The notes under the pieces: model-generated
What the model was told of the DNA's origin: nothing
Seen by the model: only the letters and a program-made list of their open reading frames with translations
Databases searched by the model: none
Shown: one piece after another, positions 1 to 8,940 of the stretch
Layout: every line of letters begins with the position of its first letter
Numbering within the stretch: the first letter of the stretch is position 1
Program-made: the position numbers and the translations under genes
Assembly: GCF_018736085.1 (NCBI RefSeq)
Contig: NZ_CP076134.1
Span: 558,001-622,000 of the forward strand
Origin: Bradyrhizobium sediminis
Lineage (GTDB): Bacteria > Pseudomonadota > Alphaproteobacteria > Rhizobiales > Xanthobacteraceae
DNA length: 64,000 nucleotides
Reading direction: 5' to 3'

Positions 1-227
1 AGGCCGTCCTGCAGTCGTTGCACGAAGTCGGTGTCGTACAGTTTATCCCCGAAGGTGCGGAACGGCGGCGCCTCGGCGAGGGGGCTTTGGCCAGTTGAGC
101 CGACAGCGTGACAGCGGGCGCACATGGATTCGAGTAGAGCCTTGCCGTGTCGCTGCTCGCGGTCGAGGGCGTGGCCGGCCTGGCTCCAGGCCACCGTCAG
201 CAACAGCGCGAGACAAATTTTGTTCAT
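1..227 (-). CDS. c-type cytochrome, N-terminal part (cut by window edge)
   Basis: The minus strand from the ATG at 225-227 stays open to the window edge (75 codons). The product begins with a cleavable signal peptide (MNKICLALLLTVAWSQAGHA) and then carries one haem c attachment motif, CARCH, about residues 37-41. It is therefore an exported, periplasmic or membrane-attached c-type cytochrome. The C-terminal part with the distal Met ligand lies outside the window, so the subclass and redox partner cannot be given. It is divergent from mtnP, with 168 bp between the two start codons. Confidence 0.75.
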   Translation of the reverse strand, partial: MNKICLALLLTVAWSQAGHALDREQRHGKALLESMCARCHAVGSTGQSPLAEAPPFRTFGDKLYDTDFVQRLQDG

Positions 228-395
228 GGCCAGTCCCTATGTTGGCGGCAATCTAGCACCGGGATTCGCCATCGGGGCGACTGATTTGCCCTTGTCGACA
301 AGCCTCCGAAAATACTCGATATTGCAGAGACATGGATACAGTTGTGAGCGCTTCGCCGGCATGCTGAATCGCCACCAACGAGGCGGAAGAGAGTC

Positions 396-1271
396 ATGAC
401 CAAGGCGGTGCTCGGTATCATCGGCGGCTCCGGCATTTATGACCTGCCGGGGCTGGAAAATGCGCACGAGGAGGCGATTTCGAGCCCTTGGGGCGTGCCG
501 TCGGCGCCGGTCCGCCGCGGCTCTATCGCCGGCCTTCCGGTCGTGTTTCTGCCGCGCCATGACAAGGGCCATCGGCTGTCGCCCTCCGACATCAACTACC
601 GCGCCAATATCGATGTGCTGAAGCGCGCCGGGGTCACCGACCTGGTCTCGTTGTCGGCGTGCGGTTCGTTCAGGGAGGACTTGCCGCCCGGCACCTTCGT
701 GCTGGTCGATCAGTTCGTCGACCGCACCCACAAGCGCGAGAGTTCGTTCTTCGGCAAGGGCTGCGTCGCGCATGTCTCGATGGCGCACCCGGTGTCGCCG
801 CGGCTGCGCATCCATCTGGCCGCCGCCGCCGAGGCCGAGGGCATCGCGATCGCGCGCGGCGGCACCTATGTCTGCATGGAGGGACCGCAATTCTCCAGCT
901 ATGCCGAGAGCATGACCTACAAGAACCTGGGCTATTCCGTGATCGGCATGACCAACATGCCGGAGGCCAAGCTCGCCCGCGAGGCGGAGATCTGCTACGC
1001 CACCGTTGCCATGGTGACCGATTTCGATTGCTGGCATCCCGACCATGATGCGGTGTCGGTGCAGGATATCATCCGCGTGCTGTCCACCAACGCCGAGAAG
1101 GCGAAGAGCCTAGTGGCGCGGCTTGCCCGGGAATTCCCCCAGGCGCACGAGCCGTGCCCGATCGGTTCGGACCGCGCGCTCGATACCGCCTTGATCACCG
1201 CTCCGGAAGCGCGCGATCCGGAGCTTCTGAGCAAGCTCGATGCGGTGGCGGGACGGATTTTGCACGCGTGA
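396..1271 (+). CDS. mtnP: S-methyl-5'-thioadenosine phosphorylase
   Basis: This 291-residue protein is a normal-length member of the MTAP/PNP family. It phosphorolyses 5'-methylthioadenosine to adenine and 5-methylthioribose-1-phosphate in the cytoplasm. Visible signatures are the N-terminal GGSGIYDLPGL phosphate loop, FLPRHDKGHRLSPSDINYRA, the DRTHKRESSFF segment, MEGPQFSSYAES and GMTNMPEAKLARE, all typical of MTAP. The ATG at 396 follows a GGAAGAGAG ribosome-binding site. It is the first gene of an operon with mtnA (25-bp gap) and an aldolase/dehydrogenase fusion (17-bp gap), so MTA is processed further by the neighbours. Confidence 0.95.
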   Translation: MTKAVLGIIGGSGIYDLPGLENAHEEAISSPWGVPSAPVRRGSIAGLPVVFLPRHDKGHRLSPSDINYRANIDVLKRAGVTDLVSLSACGSFREDLPPGTFVLVDQFVDRTHKRESSFFGKGCVAHVSMAHPVSPRLRIHLAAAAEAEGIAIARGGTYVCMEGPQFSSYAESMTYKNLGYSVIGMTNMPEAKLAREAEICYATVAMVTDFDCWHPDHDAVSVQDIIRVLSTNAEKAKSLVARLAREFPQAHEPCPIGSDRALDTALITAPEARDPELLSKLDAVAGRILHA

Positions 1272-1296
1272 GACTTGAACCGTCGATGAGTGCGTC

Positions 1297-2406
1297 ATGA
1301 AGGTCGGGGACAGGCACTTCCGAAGCATCTGGCTCGAGCAGGACGGCTGGTCGGTCGGCGCGATCGACCAGCGCCGGCTGCCGCACGATTTTGTCACGGT
1401 CCGGCTGGCAACCTCCGACGCCGCGGCGGATGCGATCCGGTCAATGCTGGTGCGCGGTGCGCCATTGATCGGCGCGACCGCGGCCTACGGGATGGCGCTG
1501 GCGATGCGGGCCGACTCGTCGGATGCCGCGCTCGATCAGGTCTATCAGACGCTAATTGGCACGCGGCCGACGGCGATCAACCTGCGATGGGCGCTCGACG
1601 AGATGCGGCGCCTGTTGCGGCCGTTGCCGCCGCAGCAGCGGACCGAGGCCGCCTACGCGCGCGCGACCGCGATTGCCGAAGAAGACATCGCCATCAACCA
1701 GGGTATCGGCCGGAACGGCCTCGAGCTGATCGAAAAGATCGTCGCCACGAAGCAACAGGGCGAGCGCATCAACGTGCTGACCCATTGCAACGCCGGCTGG
1801 CTGGCGACGGTCGACTGGGGCACCGCGACCGCGCCGATCTATCTGGCGCACGACCGCGGCCACCCCATCCATGTCTGGGTCGACGAGACCCGCCCGCGCA
1901 ATCAGGGCGCCTCGCTGACCGCCTGGGAGCTCGGCCATCACGGCGTGCCGCATACCGTCATCCCCGACAACACCGGCGGGCATCTGATGCAGCATGGCAT
2001 GGTCGATCTCGTGATCGTCGGCACCGACCGCGTCACCGCCGACGGCGACGTCTGCAACAAGATCGGCACCTATCTGAAAGCACTTGCCGCGCATGACAAC
2101 GGCGTGCCGTTCTATGTGGCGCTGCCATCGCCGACCATCGATTTCAGCGTCGCTGACGGGGTCAGGGAGATTCCGATCGAGCAACGCGGCGCCGAGGAAG
2201 TCACGCACATGACGGGGCGGACCGCCGATGGCAGGACCGAGACGGTGCGGATTGTGCCTGACGGTTCGCCGGTTGCGAATTATGGTTTCGATGTCACGCC
2301 GGCGCGGCTGGTGACGGGGCTGATCACCGAGCGCGCGGTGCTGAAGCCCGATCGCGCCGCGCTGGCAGCCGCGTTCCCCGAGCGGACAGCGGCAGCGGCC
2401 GAATAG
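1297..2406 (+). CDS. mtnA: S-methyl-5-thioribose-1-phosphate isomerase
   Basis: The 369-residue product belongs to the eIF2B-like MtnA family and isomerises 5-methylthioribose-1-phosphate to 5-methylthioribulose-1-phosphate. Diagnostic segments are RGAPLIGATAAYGMALA, the catalytic-cysteine region LTHCNAGWLATVDWGTA, VDETRPRNQGASLTAWEL, and the catalytic-aspartate region GTDRVTADGDVCNKIGTY. It lies between mtnP and the aldolase/SDR fusion. No mtnB, mtnC or mtnD genes of the classical methionine salvage route are adjacent, which suggests that its product goes to the fused aldolase downstream. Confidence 0.95.
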   Translation: MKVGDRHFRSIWLEQDGWSVGAIDQRRLPHDFVTVRLATSDAAADAIRSMLVRGAPLIGATAAYGMALAMRADSSDAALDQVYQTLIGTRPTAINLRWALDEMRRLLRPLPPQQRTEAAYARATAIAEEDIAINQGIGRNGLELIEKIVATKQQGERINVLTHCNAGWLATVDWGTATAPIYLAHDRGHPIHVWVDETRPRNQGASLTAWELGHHGVPHTVIPDNTGGHLMQHGMVDLVIVGTDRVTADGDVCNKIGTYLKALAAHDNGVPFYVALPSPTIDFSVADGVREIPIEQRGAEEVTHMTGRTADGRTETVRIVPDGSPVANYGFDVTPARLVTGLITERAVLKPDRAALAAAFPERTAAAAE

Positions 2407-2423
2407 GAGAGGAAAGAAAACGC

Positions 2424-4478
2424 ATGCAGAGCGCCTGGAACGATCGCGACGCCGAAGCGGCGGTGGCCCGCTACGAAAACCTCGGCCGCGACGTGGCGCT
2501 GCGGGTCTATACCACGCGGCTATTGGGCCAGGATCCGCGGCTGGTGCTGCATGGCGGCGGCAATACCTCGGTGAAGACGGAAGTCGCCGATCTCAATGGC
2601 GATGCGGTGGACGTGCTCTGCGTCAAGGGCTCCGGCTGGGACATGGGCTCGATCGAGCCGGCCGGCCTGCCGGCGGTGCGGCTGGCGCCGCTGATCAAGC
2701 TCCGTGCCCGCGAGAAACTTTCCGACGAGGAAATGGTGCGGCTGCAGCGCGCCAATCTGATCGACCCGATGGCGCCGAATCCTTCCGTCGAGGCGCTGCT
2801 GCATGCCTTCATCCCGCACAAATTCGTCGATCATACTCATTCGACCGCGGTGCTGGCGCTCACCGACCAGCCGGACGGTGAGGCGCTGTGCCGTGAAGTC
2901 TACGGCAAGCGCGTCGGCTATGTGCCCTACATCATGCCGGGCTTCGGTCTGGCAAAGGCCGCGGCGGATGTGTTCGCCGCGGACCCTTCGGTCGAGGGCC
3001 TGGTCCTGGTCAAGCACGGCATCTTCAGTTTCGGCGCCGATGCGCGGGAGGCCTATGAGCGCATGATCGCGCTGGTAAGCCTGGCCGAAGCGCGGCTGGC
3101 GAAAAATCGCAAGCCTGCCTTCGTCAGCGCGAAGCTGCCGGCCCGCCCGGCGCCGGTCGCCGCGGTCGCGCCGATCATCCGCGGCGCCTGCAGCCTGCCG
3201 GACGGCAAGGTCGACGGCGCCTGGAAACGCTTCGTGCTCGATTTCCGTGGCGATGCTGCGGTGATGAATTTCGTCAACGGCGCCGACGTGGCGCGCTACG
3301 GCCAGGCCGGCGTGGTGACGCCGGACCACAATATCCGCATCAAGAACAAGCCGCTGGTGGTCGCCGCGCCCGAGGATGGCGATCTAACCGGTTTCAGCAA
3401 CGCGGTCCGCGACGCGGTCGCAGTCTATGGCGAAACCTACAAGGATTATTTTGCCCGCAACAACGCCCGTGTCGGCGGCATCAAGACCATGCTCGATCCC
3501 TCGCCGCGCGTGGTGCTGGTGCCCGGCGTCGGCCTGTTCGGGCTCGGTCGCAGCAAGAAGGACGCGAAGGTCGCCGCCGACCTCGCCGAGGCCGCGATTG
3601 CCACCATCACGGACGCGGAAGCGGTCGGTCGTTTCGAGCCGCTGCCGGAATCTGATCTGTTCGACGTCGAGTACTGGTCGCTGGAGCAGGCCAAACTCGG
3701 CAGCGCCAAGGAGCCGCCGCTCGCCGGGCAGGTCGCCATCATCACCGGCGCGGCCGGCGCGATCGGATTCGCAACCGCCAAGGCGTTTGCGGCGGCCGGC
3801 GCCGAAGTGGCGCTGCTCGATGTCGACGAGGCCGCAGCAAAGGCCAAAGCCAAGGCGATCGGCGGCGCGGCGCTTGGGCTGAAATGCGACGTCACCGATG
3901 CCGCATCGGTGCGCGATGCGTTCGCGCAGGTCGCCGCTGCCTTCGGCGGGGTCGATATCGCCATATCGAATGCCGGCGCCGCCTGGCAGGGCCGGATCGG
4001 CGAGGTCGACGAGGCGGTGCTGCGAAAAAGTTTCGAGCTGAATTTCTACGGCCACCAGCGCGTGGCGCAGGCCGCGGTCAAGATCATGCGGACGCAGGGC
4101 ACCGGCGGCTGCCTGCTGTTCAATGTCTCCAAACAGGCGGTCAATCCCGGCCCCGACTTCGGTCCCTACGGCCTGCCCAAGGCGGCGACGCTCTTTCTGG
4201 TGCGGCAATACGCGGTCGATTACGGCAACGAAGGCATCCGCGCCAACGCCGTCAATGCCGACCGGATCCGTTCCGGGTTGTTGACCGAGGAGATGATCGC
4301 GTCGCGCTCGAAGGTTCGCGGGCTGAGCGAGCAGGCCTATATGCGCGGCAACCTGCTCGGCCGCGAAGTGGAGGCCGAGGATGTCGCGCAGGCGTTCCTG
4401 GCGCAGGCGCTGGCGCTCAAGACCACCGCCGACGTCACCACCGTCGACGGCGGCAACATCGCCGCCGCGCTGCGGTGA
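2424..4478 (+). CDS. fused class II aldolase / short-chain dehydrogenase, probably 5-methylthioribulose-1-P aldolase
   Basis: This 684-residue protein joins two enzymes. Residues about 1-430 are a class II (zinc) aldolase/adducin-type domain with HGGGN (43-47), the zinc ligands H137 and H139 in DHTHS, and H198 in KHGIF. Residues about 435-684 are an SDR domain with the TGAAGAIG Rossmann motif (441-448) and the catalytic pair Y582/K586 in YGLPK. The family is usually named bifunctional rhamnulose-1-P aldolase/lactaldehyde dehydrogenase. Here it is third in an operon with mtnP and mtnA. By inference it cleaves 5-methylthioribulose-1-P to DHAP and methylthioacetaldehyde, and its SDR half then reduces or oxidises the aldehyde. 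The start follows a GGAGAGGAAAG site. Domain calls are firm; the substrate is inferred from context. Confidence 0.85.
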   Translation: MQSAWNDRDAEAAVARYENLGRDVALRVYTTRLLGQDPRLVLHGGGNTSVKTEVADLNGDAVDVLCVKGSGWDMGSIEPAGLPAVRLAPLIKLRAREKLSDEEMVRLQRANLIDPMAPNPSVEALLHAFIPHKFVDHTHSTAVLALTDQPDGEALCREVYGKRVGYVPYIMPGFGLAKAAADVFAADPSVEGLVLVKHGIFSFGADAREAYERMIALVSLAEARLAKNRKPAFVSAKLPARPAPVAAVAPIIRGACSLPDGKVDGAWKRFVLDFRGDAAVMNFVNGADVARYGQAGVVTPDHNIRIKNKPLVVAAPEDGDLTGFSNAVRDAVAVYGETYKDYFARNNARVGGIKTMLDPSPRVVLVPGVGLFGLGRSKKDAKVAADLAEAAIATITDAEAVGRFEPLPESDLFDVEYWSLEQAKLGSAKEPPLAGQVAIITGAAGAIGFATAKAFAAAGAEVALLDVDEAAAKAKAKAIGGAALGLKCDVTDAASVRDAFAQVAAAFGGVDIAISNAGAAWQGRIGEVDEAVLRKSFELNFYGHQRVAQAAVKIMRTQGTGGCLLFNVSKQAVNPGPDFGPYGLPKAATLFLVRQYAVDYGNEGIRANAVNADRIRSGLLTEEMIASRSKVRGLSEQAYMRGNLLGREVEAEDVAQAFLAQALALKTTADVTTVDGGNIAAALR

Positions 4479-4527
4479 ATGGCGCCGACGCCAAACGCCT
4501 CAAACGTCGGGAAGAGGCGCAGCAGCG

Positions 4528-5160
4528 CTAGCGCAGTGCCAGTCCCGTCGCCGCCTCGAGTTCGGCGATGGCCTGCGGCGCATTGGCGACCTTGATCGTG
4601 GTCATGCCCATGTCGCGCGCCGGCTTCAGGTTGACGCCGAGATCGTCGAGATAGACGCAACGTTTGGGATCGACGCCGAGCGTTTCCACCATCATTTGAT
4701 AGATTCGCGGATCGGGCTTGCGCAGGCCGATCTTGGCGGACTCGATGATGTGATCGAACAGCGCCATCACCTCCGCGACATAAAGCGAGCGGCCGCTGTG
4801 GCTGCCGATCGCGTTGGCGGGAAGGTTGTTGGTGATGCAGCCGGTCTTGAAGCTGGACTTCACCCGCGTCAGCGCCTCGACCATTTCTGGCCGCAGATCG
4901 CCCGACAGCAGCGGCAACACCTCCTTGCCGCGCACCTCCGCGCCGAGCGCCCGCGATTCCGCGGCGAATAGCTGGTCGAAGGTTTCGAGGTCCACCTCGG
5001 CGCGCTCGAACTTCGCCCAGGCATTCTCCCAGTGATTATGGGCGTTGGTGCGCCGGATGATGTCGGCGGGCAGCCCGCGTTCGGTCTCGAACCGCGCGAA
5101 AGCCTCGAACGGCGAAGTGGTGAGCACCCCGCCAAAATCCCAGATTATTGCCTCGATCAT
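4528..5160 (-). CDS. HAD superfamily hydrolase (class IA)
   Basis: The 210-residue product starts at the ATG 5158-5160, preceded by GCGGGAAAAG. The four HAD motifs can be read: motif I WDFGGVL (the nucleophile Asp is present, but the usual second Asp is Gly), motif II ITNN, the motif III lysine in RKPDPRIYQ, and motif IV YLDDLGVNLKPA. A cap region lies between motifs I and II. The DFGG form occurs in epoxide-hydrolase N-domain and haloacid-dehalogenase-like members, so substrate and even phosphatase activity are uncertain. It is convergent with the mtn operon, with 49 bp between the stops. Confidence 0.8.
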   Translation of the reverse strand: MIEAIIWDFGGVLTTSPFEAFARFETERGLPADIIRRTNAHNHWENAWAKFERAEVDLETFDQLFAAESRALGAEVRGKEVLPLLSGDLRPEMVEALTRVKSSFKTGCITNNLPANAIGSHSGRSLYVAEVMALFDHIIESAKIGLRKPDPRIYQMMVETLGVDPKRCVYLDDLGVNLKPARDMGMTTIKVANAPQAIAELEAATGLALR

Positions 5161-5313
5161 CTTTTCCCGCCAATGCGAACGCCGATTTTGCAAGACGGCT
5201 AACACGGCCTCCGGGCAAGGACCAGCCCGCCGGCCTTTTGCCGCTCTGCAGAATTTGGAGTGGCTAGCGCCTTCCTGTAAGTTGCTGCCGCCGTCCCGCC
5301 GCGAGGAAACGCC

Positions 5314-6252
5314 ATGAAAGCCTTTGACACCATCATTACTGAGTCTGCGGGTTTTATCGCCGGGCCGTGGCGGCGGCCGCGCCAGATGCTGCATGCGCAG
5401 GTCTACGATTCCCATGCCTCGATCCACGACGATGCGACCGCGCAGAAACTCGGATTCCAGGGCGGCACCATCGAGGGGCCGACGCATTTCAGCCAGTTTG
5501 CGCCGCTCTGCGTGAGCGTGTGGGGCAATGCCTGGTTCGAGACCGGATGCATCTCCGCGCATTATCGCAATCCCTCCTTCGAGGGCGAGGAGGTGCAGGC
5601 CGTCATGGCAAAGCCGGCCTCGGGTGAGACGCAATGCGCGATCCAGATGGTGAAGCGCGACGGCACCGAAGTGCTGCGCGGCACGGCCTCGGTCGGCGAC
5701 GCCAGGCTGCCCACCGCGCTGGATCAGCGGTTGACCGAGCTGAAGCCGCTCGCCGATCCCGTGATCCTGCGCGACGTCAAGGTCGGCATGAAGACCAAAC
5801 GTCAGACCGTGCGGATGGATGTCGACCAGAACATGGGCGACCTCTATCCATTCTCGCTGGCGGAAAAGCTCAAGCTGATCACCGAGCCGAGCCCGTTTTA
5901 CGCCGGCGCCGGCAATCCCTGGGGCCATCAGATTATTCCGATCGAGATGCTCAGCGTGCTCTTTCAATATAGAGCGAGGGAGGATCGCCTGCCGGTCAGG
6001 GGCCCGGCCGTGGGCCTGTTTGCCGACCAGGAAATCCGGCTGCTGCGGGGCCCGCTGTTCGCCGGCGAGGACTACCAGACCGAGCGGGAAGTCGTCGCCT
6101 TGAGCGGCAGCCGCCGGACCGAGAGTCTCTGGGTGCGGACCACGGTGTTTGCGTCTGGTAATTTGCCGGTCGCCACCATGTTGCTGAACCTCGCCAGCAT
6201 CAAGGATTCCTATTCGCCGTATCAGAAGGAACATAGCGAGCTCTACGCGTGA
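5314..6252 (+). CDS. hotdog-fold (MaoC-like) hypothetical protein
   Basis: This 312-residue cytoplasmic protein has no signal peptide. The segment GGTIEGPTHFSQFAPL (about residues 49-64) and the following HYRNPSFEGEEV resemble the substrate helix and strand of MaoC-type acyl-CoA hydratases. The second half, with FADQEIRLLRGPLFAGEDY, could be a second hotdog repeat. A double-hotdog thioesterase or dehydratase is the best guess, but catalytic residues were not identified with confidence. The ATG at 5314 follows GAGGAAACGCC. The stop lies 11 bp before the likely start of the protease gene, so the two may be co-transcribed. Confidence 0.55.
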   Translation: MKAFDTIITESAGFIAGPWRRPRQMLHAQVYDSHASIHDDATAQKLGFQGGTIEGPTHFSQFAPLCVSVWGNAWFETGCISAHYRNPSFEGEEVQAVMAKPASGETQCAIQMVKRDGTEVLRGTASVGDARLPTALDQRLTELKPLADPVILRDVKVGMKTKRQTVRMDVDQNMGDLYPFSLAEKLKLITEPSPFYAGAGNPWGHQIIPIEMLSVLFQYRAREDRLPVRGPAVGLFADQEIRLLRGPLFAGEDYQTEREVVALSGSRRTESLWVRTTVFASGNLPVATMLLNLASIKDSYSPYQKEHSELYA

Positions 6253-6263
6253 CGCCTGCTGCG

Positions 6264-7025
6264 ATGAAAATCCCGGCCGCGATGATCACAGGCCTGGCGC
6301 TGCTGCTCACCGCGCCGGCTCACGCCATCGTCGGCGGCGGCGCGCCGTCGGCCGAGAGCGTCGGCCGCGCTGTTGTCACCATTGTCGGCTCGCGCGGCAA
6401 TTTTTGTACGGGCACGTTGATTGCACCGAAACTGGTATTGACCGCGGCGCATTGCGTGCAGCCGGGGGCGACCTACAAGATCGTCGACTATGGCGCGGAC
6501 CGGCAGCCGCAACTGCAGGACGTGAAGAATGTCGCCATCCATCCGGCCTTCAGTATGAAGGCGATGAATTCGCATCGCGCTACTGCCGACGTAGCGTTGC
6601 TGCAGCTCGATGCCGCTGCGAAGGGGAAGAGCCCGGCGCTGCTCGGCATCCCGGCTATTCCCATTGTCGTCGGCAGCCGCTTCACCATCGCCGGCATCGG
6701 TGTCGCCGTTCGCGGCGATGGCAAGAGCGGCGGGACCATTCGTGCCGCCGGCCTGGTCGCGACCGGCAAGCCGGGGACGCTGCAAATTCGCCTGGTCGAT
6801 CCAGTCGGGCAGGGCACGCGCGACGGACTTGGCGCCTGCACCGGGGATTCCGGCGGACCGGTGTTCGAGGACAAGCAGGGCGGCCCCGCCATCGTCGGCG
6901 TTGTCAGCTGGTCGACCGGGCCGAACGGCGCCGCGGGCTGCGGCGGCCTCACCGGCGTCACGCCGCTGACGCTCTACCGGGACTGGATTCTGCAGACCGC
7001 GCGCCAATGGGGCTCTGTGCTGTGA
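6264..7025 (+). CDS. secreted trypsin-like serine protease (S1 family)
   Basis: The product is about 253 residues. A signal peptide (MKIPAAMITGLALLLTAPAHA) is followed at once by IVGG, the classical mature N-terminus of trypsin-fold proteases. The catalytic triad is visible as LTAAHC (His), ADVALLQL (Asp) and TGDSGGPVF (Ser). The protein should be exported to the periplasm or outside the cell. A GTG at 6249 would add five residues and overlap the upstream gene; the ATG at 6264 is preferred because it gives a clean signal peptide. The physiological substrate is unknown. Confidence 0.85.
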   Translation: MKIPAAMITGLALLLTAPAHAIVGGGAPSAESVGRAVVTIVGSRGNFCTGTLIAPKLVLTAAHCVQPGATYKIVDYGADRQPQLQDVKNVAIHPAFSMKAMNSHRATADVALLQLDAAAKGKSPALLGIPAIPIVVGSRFTIAGIGVAVRGDGKSGGTIRAAGLVATGKPGTLQIRLVDPVGQGTRDGLGACTGDSGGPVFEDKQGGPAIVGVVSWSTGPNGAAGCGGLTGVTPLTLYRDWILQTARQWGSVL

Positions 7026-7073
7026 ATTCGCCGATTGATCTGGCGCATTGTGCGGCCGATCATTGGTCATTAG

Positions 7074-7202
7074 AGCGTTTTCAAGCGAAGCATGTCCTCG
7101 GACTTGATCCGGGGGTGGATACCGGTTCGTGTGAAGAAAACGCGTCAAAACAAAAAGATGGAGCCCCGTTCCGATTCAATCGGAACGGAAAAGGCTCCAG
7201 AG
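7074..7202. repeat. dispersed repeat, family D (long form)
   Basis: An intergenic repeat upstream of the monooxygenase gene. Its first part (GATACCGGTTCGTGTGAAGA then AACGCGTCAAAACAA) recurs in inverted orientation at 33678-33734. Its second part is a hairpin with arms CCGTTCCGATT/AATCGGAACGG. The arrangement resembles the hairpin at 31503-31531. No coding potential is seen. Confidence 0.6.
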
Positions 7203-7245
7203 GCAAGCTGCTAACGAGTTGCAAATCGGGAGAAGAACGAAAACC

Positions 7246-8757
7246 ATGAATGTAACCGCGCCCCTCCGCACCATGTCCGCCGCGCAGGCGGTCGAGCATT
7301 TCGATGTCCTGATCGTCGGCGCCGGCATTTCCGGCGTCGGCAGCGCCTATCACCTCACCAAGCAGCTTCCGGGCACCAGCTTCGTCGTGCTGGAAGAGCA
7401 GGAAAGTTTTGGCGGCACCTGGCTGACCCACAAATACCCGGGCATCCGCTCCGACAGCGACCTGCACACCTTCGGCTATCGCTTCAAGCCCTGGGTCGGC
7501 CCGCCGATCGCGACCGCCGACGAAATCCGCGCCTATATGAGCGAGGTGATCGACGAGAACGATCTCGCAAGGCACATCCGCTACCGCCATCGCATCAATT
7601 CGGCGAAGTGGTCGAGCGAAACCAATCGGTGGACCGTCGAAGCGGTCGACCAGGCCAGCGGCGAGGCCCGCGCCTTCACCGCGAACTTCCTCTGGATGTG
7701 CCAGGGCTATTACCGTCATTCGGAAGGCTACACTCCGGAATGGCAGGGGATGGCGGACTACAAGGGCCGCATCATCCATCCGCAGCGCTGGCCCGAGGAT
7801 CTGGACCTGTCGGGCAAGAAGGTCGTCGTGATCGGCTCCGGCGCGACCGCGGCGACGCTGATCCCGGCGATTGCGGACAAGTGCGAGCATGTCACCATGC
7901 TGCAGCGTTCGCCGACCTATTTCAGGACCGGCCGCAACGCCATCGAACTGGCCGAACAGCTCCGGCAGTTGCAGGTCAAGGAAGAATGGATCCACGAGAT
8001 CGTGCGCCGCAAGATCCTGTTCGATCAGGATCTGTTTACCCGCCTCTCCTTTACCGAGCCGGAGAAGATCAAGCAGGAACTGCTCAACGGCATTCGCGCC
8101 GCGCTCGGGCCCGGTTCGGACGACATCGTCGAGAAGCATTTCACCCCGAAATACCGGCCGTGGCGGCAACGCATCGCCTTCGTGCCCGACGCCGACCTGT
8201 TCGAGGCGGTCAAGAGCGGCAAGGCTTCGGTGGTGACCGACGAGATCGACCGCTTCACCAAAGACGGCATTCTGCTGAAATCCGGCGAGACGCTGGTCGC
8301 CGACATCATCGTCACCGCGACCGGGTTCAACCTCAATGTGCTCGGCGACATCGCTTTCGAGATCGACGGCAAGCCGCTCGATTTCTCCGACACCGTCACC
8401 TATCGCGGCATGATGTTCACCGGCATCCCGAACATGGCCTGGGTGTTCGGCTATTTCCGCGCCAGCTGGACGCTGCGCACCGATCTGGTGGCGGACTTCG
8501 TCTGCCGGCTGCTGGCGCACATGAAGGAGAAGGGCGCGAAGAAGGTGGTGCCGGCGCTGCGGCCGCAGGAAGGCAACATGCCCTTGCATTCCTGGATCGA
8601 CCCGGAGAATTTCAATCCCGGCTATATGATGCGCAATATGCATCTGTTGCCCAAGCGCGGCGACAAGCCGGAATGGCAGCACAGCCAGGATTACTGGGCC
8701 GAGAAGGATGAAATCCCGGCGATCGATCTCGACGATGCGGCGTTCGTGTACGATTAG
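7246..8757 (+). CDS. flavin-containing monooxygenase (Baeyer-Villiger type)
   Basis: The 503-residue protein is a class B flavoprotein monooxygenase. It shows the FAD-binding GAGISGVGSAYHL, then GGTWLTHKYPGIRSDSD, then YKGRIIHPQRWPED, which fits the F/Y-x-G-x3-H-x3-W-P/D fingerprint of Baeyer-Villiger and N-hydroxylating monooxygenases, and directly after it the NADPH-binding GSGATAATL. It is expected to insert oxygen into ketones or other soft nucleophiles in the cytoplasm using NADPH. The ATG at 7246 follows GGGAGAAG. An acyl-CoA ligase converges on it and two acyl-CoA dehydrogenases follow, which fits catabolism of a ketone or terpenoid, but the substrate is unknown. Confidence 0.85.
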   Translation: MNVTAPLRTMSAAQAVEHFDVLIVGAGISGVGSAYHLTKQLPGTSFVVLEEQESFGGTWLTHKYPGIRSDSDLHTFGYRFKPWVGPPIATADEIRAYMSEVIDENDLARHIRYRHRINSAKWSSETNRWTVEAVDQASGEARAFTANFLWMCQGYYRHSEGYTPEWQGMADYKGRIIHPQRWPEDLDLSGKKVVVIGSGATAATLIPAIADKCEHVTMLQRSPTYFRTGRNAIELAEQLRQLQVKEEWIHEIVRRKILFDQDLFTRLSFTEPEKIKQELLNGIRAALGPGSDDIVEKHFTPKYRPWRQRIAFVPDADLFEAVKSGKASVVTDEIDRFTKDGILLKSGETLVADIIVTATGFNLNVLGDIAFEIDGKPLDFSDTVTYRGMMFTGIPNMAWVFGYFRASWTLRTDLVADFVCRLLAHMKEKGAKKVVPALRPQEGNMPLHSWIDPENFNPGYMMRNMHLLPKRGDKPEWQHSQDYWAEKDEIPAIDLDDAAFVYD

Positions 8758-8773
8758 GAACAGCATCGACCAT

Positions 8774-8921
8774 CGTCGTCCCGGCCTTGAGCCGGGACCC
8801 AACCCCGGTTGTCTGTTGTGGGATGAAGGTCTCTACTCCGGAGCTCGAACGATAAGTCGCGGCGCCGCGATGAGCGCTTGCGCTCACGCTGGGGTCCCGG
8901 CTTGAGGCCGGGACGACGGAG
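8774..8921. repeat. REP-like composite palindrome, family A
   Basis: Two outward arms (CGTCGTCCCGGCCTTGAGCC near 8776 and GGCTTGAGGCCGGGACGACG near 8901) surround a spacer rich in short inverted repeats. It fills the 183-bp gap between the convergent monooxygenase and ligase genes, a typical site for REP/BIME-like elements. Related copies occur at 10615, 27282, 43707 and on both sides of the IS110 element near 53.4-54.9 kb. Confidence 0.75.
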
Positions 8922-8940
8922 AGGGTATTTCGCGAGTTCC

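Noticed and set aside
4528..6234. A 568-residue minus-strand protein ending in the HAD domain
   Set aside because: The upstream part is antisense to the hotdog-like gene; the HAD protein starts at 5160 with its own ribosome site.
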